From NCBI RefSeq assembly GCF_038561965.1, contig NZ_CP139348.1, forward strand, positions 868,001 through 932,000: a stretch of DNA of 64,000 nt. Direction: 5' to 3'. The DNA comes from Stutzerimonas stutzeri. GTDB taxonomy: Bacteria > Pseudomonadota > Gammaproteobacteria > Pseudomonadales > Pseudomonadaceae. A model generated the notes under the pieces. The model was not told the DNA's origin, ran no database searches, and saw only the letters and a program-made list of their open reading frames with translations. Numbering within the stretch: the first letter of the stretch is position 1; each line of letters begins with the position of its first letter. Below are positions 1-6,873 of the stretch, piece after piece. The translations under genes and the position numbers were made by a program.

Positions 1-267
1 GCGCTGGGCGGGCCGTTCGGTGACATCCGCTTCTGCCCGACTGGCGGCGTCAATGCGCGCAACGCGCGGGACTACCTGGCCCTGACCAATGTGATGTGCG
101 TCGGCGGCACCTGGATGGTCGATGCCAAGGCCGTGCGTGCCGGCGGCTGGGCCGCCATCGAAAGCGCCACGCGCCAGGCCCTGCAGGCGCTGGACAGCGC
201 GTCGGCAGCCGAACTGCCGCGCGACTTCGACCTGCGCGCCGAGCGTGCCGAGCAGCGCGAGCTGTAA
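1..267 (+). CDS. eda: KDPG aldolase (2-dehydro-3-deoxy-phosphogluconate aldolase), C-terminal part
   Basis: Open from the window edge in frame 1 to a TAA, 88 residues. The enzyme splits 2-keto-3-deoxy-6-phosphogluconate into pyruvate and glyceraldehyde-3-phosphate, the last step of the Entner-Doudoroff pathway, in the cytoplasm. The visible part has the family's C-terminal signature FCPTGGVNARN followed by YLALTNVMCVGGTWM, which forms the phosphate-binding end of the TIM barrel. The catalytic lysine would lie upstream of the window. GapN follows 70 bases later on the same strand, which fits co-expression, since GapN uses the glyceraldehyde-3-phosphate made here. Confidence 0.9.
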   Translation, partial: ALGGPFGDIRFCPTGGVNARNARDYLALTNVMCVGGTWMVDAKAVRAGGWAAIESATRQALQALDSASAAELPRDFDLRAERAEQREL

Positions 268-337
268 TCGTCCCATCCCTTCGTGGCGGGCAAAGGCCCG
301 CCGCTTCTCCCCCTTCTTCTCGCTACCTGGAGGTTGC

Positions 338-1966
338 ATGAGCAACGCGCGCCCGCTTTCCGAGCTTTTCCCCCGTCTGGATGAGATTCCCGAGGCCTAT
401 CGTCCGGATGCACCGGTTACGCAGCGCGATTATCTGGTCGATGGCAAGCTGATGAACTGGGACGGTCCTTTGGCCGAGGTGCGCAGCCCGGTGTTCCTGC
501 GCGAGGCGGACGGCAGCGAGCGCCAGGTAGTCCTTGGCAGTACGCCGCTGCTGGATGCCGACGCCGCGCTACGCGCTTTGGACGCCGCCGTCGCCGCTTA
601 CGATAACGGTCGCGGCGCCTGGCCGACCATGCGCGTGGCCGAGCGCATCTCCCATGTGGAGGCCTTCCTGGCGCGCATGCGCGAGCAGCGCGAGGCGGTG
701 GTCAAGCTGCTGATGTGGGAGATTGGCAAGAACCTCAAGGATTCCGAAAAGGAATTCGACCGCACCTGCGACTACATCGTCGACACCATTCATGCGCTGA
801 AGGAGCTGGACCGCAGCTCCAGCCGCTTCGAGCTGGAGCAGGGCACGCTCGGCCAGATCCGCCGCGTGCCGATGGGCGTGGCGCTGTGCATGGGGCCGTA
901 CAACTACCCGCTGAACGAAACCTTCACCACGCTGATCCCGGCGCTGATCATGGGCAACACGGTGGTGTTCAAACCGGCCAAGTTCGGTGTGCTGCTGGTA
1001 CATCCGCTGCTCGAAGCCTTCCGCGACAGCTTCCCGGCCGGCGTCATCAACGTCATCTATGGCCGAGGTCGCGAAACGGTCAGCGCGCTGATGGCCAGCG
1101 GCAAGGTCGACGTGTTCGCCTTCATCGGCACGCACAAGGGTGCCGCCGATCTGAAGAAGCTGCACCCGCGTCCGCACCGCCTGCGCGCCGCGCTGGGGCT
1201 GGACGCGAAGAACCCGGGCATCGTCCTGCCGGATGTCGATCTGGACAATGCCGTGGAAGAGGCCGTGACTGGCGCGCTGTCGTTCAATGGCCAGCGCTGC
1301 ACGGCGTTGAAGATTCTCTTCGTGCACGAGGCGGTGCTCGATGGTTTCCTCGAACGTTTCGCCGCTCGCGTCAATGCGCTCAAGCCCGGCATGCCCTGGG
1401 AGCCGGGCGTGGCGCTGACGCCGCTGCCGGAGCCAGGCAAGACCGATTATCTGCACGCGGTGCTCGAAGACGCAGTAGCCAAGGGCGCGCGAGTGGTCAA
1501 TGCCGGTGGCGGCGAGTCGCACCAGACCTTCTTTCATCCGGCGGTGCTGAGCCCGGTCGATTCGTCCATGCGTGTCTATCACGAAGAACAGTTCGGCCCG
1601 CTGGTGCCCGTGGTGCCGTATCGCGAGCTGCAGGAGGTGATCGACTACGTCACCGCTTCGGACTACGGCCAGCAGCTGTCGATCTTCGGCAACGACCCGG
1701 CGCAGGTCGGCGAGCTGGTCGATGCCTTCGTCAACCAGGTCGGCCGCATCAACATCAATGCCCAGTGCCAGCGCGGGCCGGACAGCTACCCGTTCAACGG
1801 TCGCAAGAATTCCGCCGAGGGCACACTGTCGGTACATGATGCGTTGCGTGTGTTCTCCATCCGCACCCTGGTGGCGACTCGCTTCAACGAAGCCAACAAG
1901 CAGCTGGTCGATGACATCATCCGTGAGCGTCGCTCCAGCTTCCTCACCACTGATTACATCTTCTGA
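338..1966 (+). CDS. gapN: NADP-dependent glyceraldehyde-3-phosphate dehydrogenase, GapN type
   Basis: Aldehyde dehydrogenase superfamily protein of 542 residues that would oxidise glyceraldehyde-3-phosphate irreversibly to 3-phosphoglycerate and yield NADPH without ATP. Supporting motifs are the cofactor-domain PYNYPLNETFTTLIPALI with FKPAK downstream, and SFNGQRCTALK holding the catalytic cysteine. The frame is open far upstream, but the ATG at 338 is chosen because GGAGG sits just before it (329-333) and the upstream in-frame sequence is the end of eda read in another frame. The length fits the long GapN proteins of pseudomonads rather than the roughly 475-residue Gram-positive enzymes. It lies in a glucose-catabolism context after eda. 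Substrate specificity is by family. Confidence 0.85.
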   Translation: MSNARPLSELFPRLDEIPEAYRPDAPVTQRDYLVDGKLMNWDGPLAEVRSPVFLREADGSERQVVLGSTPLLDADAALRALDAAVAAYDNGRGAWPTMRVAERISHVEAFLARMREQREAVVKLLMWEIGKNLKDSEKEFDRTCDYIVDTIHALKELDRSSSRFELEQGTLGQIRRVPMGVALCMGPYNYPLNETFTTLIPALIMGNTVVFKPAKFGVLLVHPLLEAFRDSFPAGVINVIYGRGRETVSALMASGKVDVFAFIGTHKGAADLKKLHPRPHRLRAALGLDAKNPGIVLPDVDLDNAVEEAVTGALSFNGQRCTALKILFVHEAVLDGFLERFAARVNALKPGMPWEPGVALTPLPEPGKTDYLHAVLEDAVAKGARVVNAGGGESHQTFFHPAVLSPVDSSMRVYHEEQFGPLVPVVPYRELQEVIDYVTASDYGQQLSIFGNDPAQVGELVDAFVNQVGRININAQCQRGPDSYPFNGRKNSAEGTLSVHDALRVFSIRTLVATRFNEANKQLVDDIIRERRSSFLTTDYIF

Positions 1967-1978
1967 CGGAGCCTTGCC

Positions 1979-2842
1979 ATGGCCTCGCCCGTGCTCGCCC
2001 AGCCGCTTTTGCTGGGCATGATGCGCCTGATGGAATACCCCGAGCTGGGTGAACCCCAGGCACTGCTGGCGTTCATCGAACGCTGCGTCGAGCGCGGGTT
2101 GAATGGTTTCGACCATGCCGACATCTATGCCGGCGGGCGCTGCGAGGCGCACTTCGGCGCGGCCCTGCGCCTGGCGCCGGCGCTGCGCCAGCGTCTGCAG
2201 ATCATCGGCAAGGCCGATATCGTGCCGGCGGGGCAGGATTGCTCGCGTTGGCAGGTCAAGCACTACGACACCAGTGCCCGTTATCTGCGCGAGGCGGTCG
2301 ACGGCAGCCTGGCTAGGCTGGGTGTGGAGCGGCTCGACGGTTTTCTGCTGCACCGGCCGGACCCGCTGTTGCAGGTCGACGAGGTGGCCGACACGCTGAA
2401 CGACCTGATCGCCAGCGGCAAGGTCGGCTGGGTAGGGCTGTCGAATGCCGAGGTGTTGCATTGCCAGGCATTGGCGCAACGCGTGCCGCTGCGCTGCAAC
2501 CAGATCGAACTCTCGCTGCAGGCCCAGGATTGGGTCTGGAACGGCGGTTTGCATGCCTTGCAGGCTACGGGCCTGCAGGTTTTGGCCTGGTCTCCGATGG
2601 CAGGCGGGCGCTTCGGCGAGCGGCTGCGCAACGCCCTCGAAGCAGTCGCCGCCGACCGGGGCGCGACGGCCAATCAGGTAGCGCTGGCCTGGCTGCGCAT
2701 GTTGCCTGGGCGCCCACTGCCGATTCTCGGCAGCTTGCGCTGGGAGCGCATCGAGGAGGCATTGCAGGGCGCCGAACTGGCACTCGACCGTCCCACCTGG
2801 TTCTACCTGAGCGAAGCGGCCCGAGGGCATGAAGTGGCGTAA
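1979..2842 (+). CDS. Aldo/keto reductase, YdhF-like
   Basis: Cytoplasmic NAD(P)H-dependent oxidoreductase of 287 residues with the aldo/keto reductase barrel. The catalytic tetrad is visible: Asp45 and Tyr50 in GFDHADIYAGG, Lys78 in IIGKAD and His125 in LLHRPDP. WVGLSNAEV and the C-terminal PILGSLRWERI cofactor-binding region also match. It most resembles the YdhF subgroup. The ATG lies 12 bases after the gapN stop with GGAG upstream, so it is probably co-transcribed with gapN. The physiological substrate cannot be told from sequence. Confidence 0.85.
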   Translation: MASPVLAQPLLLGMMRLMEYPELGEPQALLAFIERCVERGLNGFDHADIYAGGRCEAHFGAALRLAPALRQRLQIIGKADIVPAGQDCSRWQVKHYDTSARYLREAVDGSLARLGVERLDGFLLHRPDPLLQVDEVADTLNDLIASGKVGWVGLSNAEVLHCQALAQRVPLRCNQIELSLQAQDWVWNGGLHALQATGLQVLAWSPMAGGRFGERLRNALEAVAADRGATANQVALAWLRMLPGRPLPILGSLRWERIEEALQGAELALDRPTWFYLSEAARGHEVA

Positions 2843-2913
2843 GGCTGGGATGCTCATCTGTCGGCCATCCAAGGTGGAAAATGCTTCGCAGTTTTCCACC
2901 CTACGCGACGGTT

Positions 2914-3407
2914 CGTAGGGTGGATGACGCTTCACCCATCCACCGCGCGGCATTCGCGATGGGATCACACCGCTATATCCCCGATACGACATGCCACCGA
3001 TTGCCGGATTGATCGTACCCACGCTCCCGCGTGGGCACGCCGCTGGGTCCGTCACGTGCCTTGGGCGCGGGAGCGCCTGAAGGTGGGTTCCCACGCAGGA
3101 GCGTGGGAACCATCAAAATCCGGGGGGTGGACCGGGTTTCGTAGGGTGGATGACGCTTCACCATCCACCGCGTGGCATTCGCGATGGGATCACACCGCTA
3201 TATCCCCGATACGACATGCCACCGATTGCCGGATTGAACGTACCCACGCTCCGGCGTGGGCACGCCGCTGGGTCCGTCACGTGCTTGGCGCCGGAGCGCC
3301 TGAAGGTGGGTTCCCACGCAGGAGCGTGGGAACCATCAAACCCTACGCGACGATTCGTAGGGTGGATGACGCTTCACCCATCCACCGCGCGGCATTCGTG
3401 ATGGGAT
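2914..3407. repeat. Tandem palindromic repeat, two near-identical units plus a partial third
   Basis: Unit A (2914-3139) and unit B (3140-3355) are almost the same sequence of 226 and 216 bases. A third, partial copy matches their first 52 bases (3356-3407). Each full unit starts with a CGTAGGGTGGATGACGCTTC palindrome half. Each also contains a long hairpin (arms 3023-3031 with 3066-3074 in A, 3248-3256 with 3289-3297 in B) and ends with a GTTCCCACG...CGTGGGAAC palindrome. One arm base pair is swapped from C-G to G-C between units, so pairing is kept. Reading frames through this block are spurious. The rest of the gap between the reductase gene and the riboswitch shows nothing further. Confidence 0.9.
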
Positions 3408-3502
3408 TCGCATCGATTCGTCCTGATTCAACAAGCCAGCGATCGACGGGGGCTGCGGGTGGTCCAAAATGGTGCGCTCCTGTGCTAGGGTCGCGTCCGC
3501 CG

Positions 3503-3557
3503 CGGGACGACCCGTCGGCGTGTCGAATCGTGCGGGGACGACCCTGCAGTTGATGGA
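3503..3557 (+). promoter_or_regulatory. Guanidine-II (mini-ykkC) riboswitch before sugE
   Basis: Two consecutive hairpins each carry an ACGA tetraloop closed by GG/CC pairs. P1 is CGGG-ACGA-CCCG (3503-3514). P2 is TGCGGGG-ACGA-CCCTGCA (3531-3548), with a 7-pair stem. The GGAG Shine-Dalgarno (3554-3557) follows P2 directly, 9 bases before the sugE ATG. This is the architecture of the guanidine-II class, which controls translation of guanidinium exporters. The match is by eye to the known consensus. Confidence 0.88.
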
Positions 3558-3566
3558 GTCCTCGTC

Positions 3567-3887
3567 ATGCATTCGGCCTGGATCATGCTGACTATCGCCG
3601 GTCTTCTGGAAGTGGGTTGGGCCATTGGCCTCAAGGCTTCCGAGGGCTTCACCCGCCCGCTGCCCAGTGCGCTCACCGTTGTGGCCATGGCGGGGAGCTT
3701 CTTCCTTCTTGCCCGCGCCATGCAGGTCCTGCCGGTGGGTACCGCCTATGCCATCTGGGTCGGCATCGGCGCGCTGGGCACCGTGGCATTGGGCATCCTT
3801 ATCTTCGGCGAAAGCGCCTCGCCCGCACGGCTGGCGAGCGTCGTGCTGCTGCTGGCGGGTTTGGTGGGGTTGAAGCTGACGGCCTGA
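3567..3887 (+). CDS. sugE: SMR-family guanidinium exporter, SugE/Gdx type
   Basis: Inner-membrane protein of 106 residues with four predicted transmembrane helices, working as a dual-topology dimer. The first helix contains the essential glutamate in AGLLEVGWAIGLKAS (Glu13). The spacing and the GWAIGLK stretch place it in the SugE/Gdx branch rather than the EmrE drug exporters. Members with this signature exchange protons for guanidinium and related cations. The guanidine-II riboswitch directly upstream strongly supports guanidinium as the substrate. The gene stands alone between repeat blocks. Confidence 0.92.
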   Translation: MHSAWIMLTIAGLLEVGWAIGLKASEGFTRPLPSALTVVAMAGSFFLLARAMQVLPVGTAYAIWVGIGALGTVALGILIFGESASPARLASVVLLLAGLVGLKLTA

Positions 3888-3948
3888 AACGTGGCGCCTT
3901 GTCCTGACGTACGCTCGAGGCGGTTTGCGCACTCCGCCTTCCTGCAAT

Positions 3949-4018
3949 TGGTGGGCTGAAGCCCACCCTACGGTGCCAGCAGGCGTCGTAGGGTGGATGA
4001 CGCTCTATCCATCCACCG
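3949..4018. repeat. REP-type palindrome pair
   Basis: GGTGGGCTGAAGCCCACC (3950-3967) is followed by CCTAC. Then comes a CGTAGG-led GGTGGAT...ATCCACC palindrome (3992-4017) in inverse orientation. The two resemble a REPIN, with the same core as the elements near 4090 and 8655. Confidence 0.8.
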
Positions 4019-4089
4019 CTTCGATGGCGCAGATGTGCGAATCGTCTCGTTCGTACCGGGCCGCCTGGGGGAGTCGGTGCTCCTGCATC

Positions 4090-4111
4090 TGGTGGGCTGA
4101 AGCCCACCCTA
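4090..4111. repeat. Single REP palindrome
   Basis: TGGTGGGCTGAAGCCCACCC followed by TA. It is the same 18-base palindromic core as at 3950 and 8655, without a nearby inverted partner. It lies in the gap between sugE and the malM stop, where nothing else is seen. Confidence 0.75.
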
Positions 4112-4148
4112 TGGGTAGCAGGCAATGGTGCGCGCGCTTGCCGGTTTT

Positions 4149-5072
4149 TCAGCGTATCTCGATGCGCTCCAGCAGGTACTTCTTCGCTCCGCTATCACCC
4201 ACTCGCGCCGCTTCGTCGGCCAGGCGCAGGGCGCGTTCGACATCCTTTTGCGCCAGTGCCGCATCGATCGCCTGGCGGTAGTAGGACGAGGTTTCTGGCA
4301 GCACGGCCGGTGCCGGCGCGCTGGGCAGCTCGTTACCCATTTCCTGGCCGATGCTGTAGCCCGGTACGTAGCCTTTGGCGGTCGAGCCGGCGGCGCTGTC
4401 GGGGATCATCACCAGTCTGATCACGCCTACTGGCGAATGCCGCGCCACCGGGTCGGGGATGCTTGGCGGCTCGTTGCCGAGCGCCTTGGCATAGGCCTTG
4501 GCCGGGTGCTGCAGAACGGTCTGGCCGGCCATTTGCGCGTCGCTGGTGTAGAGGATCAGGTAGCGCTCGTTGCCCGGGTGCTCGGGCTGCGAGCGGTCGA
4601 TGCGAATGCGCGCATCGAGGCTGTCACCCTTGAGCCCGGTCGGCGGTACATAGCTGAAGTCATCGGCGCCGAGCAGTCGGGTCGGACGCATGCGGCTGTC
4701 GAGCAGCATGGCATTGGGCGCGAGTACGCTGCTGCCGGCCTGGCTGTAGAGGCGGATCTCGAATGACGGGCCGCCAGCTGGCAGCGTGAAGGCGCGGAAG
4801 AAGCTCTTGCCGGTTTCGAAGGCGTAGGCCGGCGCCTGGGTGTCGATCAGCATGTCGCCAGTGAAACCGGCCTCGAGTTGCTGGAAGGGCAACTGGTCGA
4901 TACCGTTGCAGCAGGTTGGCGCGGCGGCCAGCGCATCACGCGCCTGCTCGACCGAACGTTGCAGCGGCGCCGGGGTGGCAGTGAGGGCGTCGACCCGGCG
5001 CAACGGTTCGCTGCTGCAGCCGGCAACCGTCAGGGCGGCTAGCCCGGCGGCAAGGAAGAACATGCGATGCAT
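4149..5072 (-). CDS. malM: Maltose operon periplasmic protein MalM
   Basis: Periplasmic protein of 307 residues, close to E. coli MalM (306). It begins MHRMFFLAAGLAALTVAGCSSE, a lipoprotein-type signal with an LTVAGC lipobox. ERYLILYTSDAQMAGQTVL and GDSGAKKYLLERIEIR at the C terminus are MalM-like. The ATG at 5072 is chosen because GGAGAA precedes it and the signal peptide starts there; the frame stays open upstream without a sensible N terminus. It lies 122 bases downstream of lamB on the same strand, as in the enterobacterial malK-lamB-malM operon. Its exact role is unknown in the family. Confidence 0.85.
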   Translation of the reverse strand: MHRMFFLAAGLAALTVAGCSSEPLRRVDALTATPAPLQRSVEQARDALAAAPTCCNGIDQLPFQQLEAGFTGDMLIDTQAPAYAFETGKSFFRAFTLPAGGPSFEIRLYSQAGSSVLAPNAMLLDSRMRPTRLLGADDFSYVPPTGLKGDSLDARIRIDRSQPEHPGNERYLILYTSDAQMAGQTVLQHPAKAYAKALGNEPPSIPDPVARHSPVGVIRLVMIPDSAAGSTAKGYVPGYSIGQEMGNELPSAPAPAVLPETSSYYRQAIDAALAQKDVERALRLADEAARVGDSGAKKYLLERIEIR

Positions 5073-5087
5073 GGTAGTTCTCCGAAC

Positions 5088-5119
5088 AAAAAATGCCCCG
5101 ACCTGCCAGCGTCGGGGCA
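5088..5119 (-). terminator. Intrinsic terminator between lamB and malM
   Basis: On the minus strand a perfect 9-pair stem TGCCCCGAC/GTCGGGGCA with an 8-base loop is followed by TTTTTT. It lies after lamB and just before the malM ribosome-binding site, so it probably lowers malM expression relative to lamB. Confidence 0.8.
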
Positions 5120-5194
5120 AAGGCACCGTCTGGACGGTGGGAGCGGAAGGGGTGCCGTCGCGGTCGGCCCGCAACGGCATTCAAACGGTGCGGC

Positions 5195-6487
5195 TTACCA
5201 CCAGGCTTCGGCCTGCACGCCGAAGGTGATGCCGTCGTCGTCACCGGCATCGATGGACTCGCTGGCTGCCTGGTAACGGCCGCCGTCCCACTGTGCGTAG
5301 GTGGCGAACACGCGAATCTGCGGGCGCGCCCAGAAGCTGTTGCCGGCTGACCACTGCTGGGCGAGGGTGAGTTTCTTCAGGTCGCGGGAGCGTTCGCCGT
5401 CGGCCTGCGGATCGACGCGGTCGTAACCGAACTCCAGCGCGGTGCTCATGACGTCGCTCCACTTGTACACCGGGCGCACGCCGAAGCTGGCCCAGGTCTG
5501 TCCGGAGTCGTTGTCGAAATCGCGGTCCTCATAGATCTGCACATACATCATCTCGATGTTGTCAGTCAGGCCGACCACGCCCTGGTTGACCAGGCGGAAC
5601 ATCTTGCCGTCGCTGTTACCGGTGTTGTTGCGCCCACTGCTGCCGATGATGCCGTCGGTGCCGTACTGCAGGGCGAGCTTGTTGTAGCCGCCGAACCAGT
5701 CGCTCTGGGTGTGCTCGAGGGTGACCAGGTGGCCTTTCTGGTCCTGGTAGCCAGGGTCGCGCTCCTGCTCATCGGTAAGGTTGGCCTTGCCGTAGTCGTA
5801 GCCGATCTCCAGCTTGCCGCCCGGGTTGACGTCGATTTCGGCGAGGCGGAAGTCCAGGGTGTCGTTGGCCAGGTTGGTGCCGGTGCCCGAGCCCTGGTAG
5901 ACCCAGTCGCCGTCGGTATTGCGGATCCATGCCACGCTCGCCTTGGCGAAGCCCAGGTCGATGTCCTCGATACCGGCGCCGGGGCCGGAAACGTCCCAGT
6001 AGTAGTAGTCGTTGATGTGTACATCGTGGCGCTTGTAGTAGCGCTTGCCGGCCCAGATCGCCGCGCCTGGCAGGCTCGGGATCAGGTTTTTGCCGACCAC
6101 GTTGAACTGGCGGATGGAGGTGGTGCCGGCTTCGTCGAACGGGTTGTTCTCGCCGCCGTTGGTGTCAGTGCCGGTGGCTTCCCAGTCGTTACCCTGATCG
6201 GAGCGGTAGGCGATCATGCTGTCTACATAGAAGCTCCTGTCGCCTTCGCTCCAGACTTCCTGGCCGAGGCCGATCTCGGCGTAGGTTTCGCATTCGTTAC
6301 CCAGACGGTATTTTGCTGGCGCGCCGGCTGCCTGGAAGCAGGCCTGATCGCCGCCGCCCGCCGTGGCGCCGACGCCAGAGCGCAGGTAACCGTGGAAGTC
6401 GACCGCCAAAGCCGGGCCGCCGACCAGAAGGGCAGCGAGGATGCAGGCGGGTTTGAGGGCAAAGCTTGGGTGCGCGGTGTGCTTCAT
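5195..6487 (-). CDS. lamB: Maltoporin LamB
   Basis: Outer-membrane trimeric beta-barrel for maltose and maltodextrins, 430 residues. The signal peptide ends LLVGGPALA and the mature protein starts VDFHGYLRSGVG, nearly the same as E. coli LamB. A disulfide-loop CFQ...CETYAEIGLGQEVW segment, IWAGKRYYKRHDVHINDYYYWD and the closing WW also match. The terminal aromatic residue is expected for BAM-assembled barrels. The start is set by the signal peptide, and an AAGGA lies upstream. The gene is divergent from amyP across a 386-base region with MalT-type motifs, and malM follows. Confidence 0.95.
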   Translation of the reverse strand: MKHTAHPSFALKPACILAALLVGGPALAVDFHGYLRSGVGATAGGGDQACFQAAGAPAKYRLGNECETYAEIGLGQEVWSEGDRSFYVDSMIAYRSDQGNDWEATGTDTNGGENNPFDEAGTTSIRQFNVVGKNLIPSLPGAAIWAGKRYYKRHDVHINDYYYWDVSGPGAGIEDIDLGFAKASVAWIRNTDGDWVYQGSGTGTNLANDTLDFRLAEIDVNPGGKLEIGYDYGKANLTDEQERDPGYQDQKGHLVTLEHTQSDWFGGYNKLALQYGTDGIIGSSGRNNTGNSDGKMFRLVNQGVVGLTDNIEMMYVQIYEDRDFDNDSGQTWASFGVRPVYKWSDVMSTALEFGYDRVDPQADGERSRDLKKLTLAQQWSAGNSFWARPQIRVFATYAQWDGGRYQAASESIDAGDDDGITFGVQAEAWW

Positions 6488-6497
6488 GACGAGGTCC

Positions 6498-6511
6498 TTG
6501 TTTTTCTTGTT
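6498..6511 (-). promoter_or_regulatory. Hfq/Crc-type CA motif in the lamB leader
   Basis: The minus strand reads AACAAGAAAAACAA, an unbroken AAN repeat, 10 bases upstream of the lamB start. This is the kind of A-rich site through which Hfq and Crc repress translation in Pseudomonas catabolite repression. Motif match only. Confidence 0.55.
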
Positions 6512-6669
6512 AATGCCGAACGATCACGCCTTCGCTGCCGGCCGGTGGCGGTGCAGCGCGGTGACGCAAGCCTCGGAGATCGCGGTGGCTGCGGCATCCT
6601 CCGGGGCGCAGATTTCGCTGGCGCAGAACGAGGGCGTAAGAGGGATGAGTACGGCGTAATTCCCGGGGC

Positions 6670-6679
6670 GGGGATGAGA
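6670..6679 (+). promoter_or_regulatory. Candidate MalT box
   Basis: GGGGATGAGA matches 9 of 10 positions of the enterobacterial MalT box GGGGA(T/G)GAGG. A weaker copy, GAGGGATGAG, lies at 6640-6649 in the same orientation. Confidence 0.6.
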
Positions 6680-6873
6680 CGAGAGGGGCGCAGATGATTG
6701 CCAGGGGCCTTCCGCCTGGCCACTACGCCACCGTGAGCCGTGCGGGGGAGGTTGGTCGCAGGGGCGCGTAGGGGCAGCCTGCGGATGCCGGTCGAAGACC
6801 CGGCCGGCGTTCATCCTCATCTGGCGGCCCCGCCGTCGGATACCCGAACAAGCACAAGAACCGGAGTATTGCG

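Larger units (their letters stand above)
6488..6873. promoter_or_regulatory. Divergent control region lamB / amyP
   Basis: No gene is present. Visible elements are two GGCGTA words 20 bases apart (6633-6638, 6653-6658), a TACGCC (6724-6729) and two direct copies of GGATGA in MalT-box-like context (6640-6650, 6670-6679). A further inverted GGATGA lies at 6811-6816, 58 bases before the amyP ATG. I could not assign a -10 or -35 with confidence. Confidence 0.6.

Noticed and set aside
569..3094. An 841-codon antisense frame over gapN and the reductase gene
   Set aside because: It is the GC-rich mirror of two well-supported genes and its protein is low-complexity. The same holds for 23718-25790, 46566-48752 and 53462-55396.
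2914..3407. CRISPR array
   Set aside because: Units are over 200 bases, almost identical throughout, and have no short-repeat and unique-spacer pattern. No cas genes are present.
2924..3553. A 209-codon open frame through the repeat block
   Set aside because: It is built from the tandem palindromes, repeats itself with the repeat unit, has no ribosome-binding site and overlaps the riboswitch.
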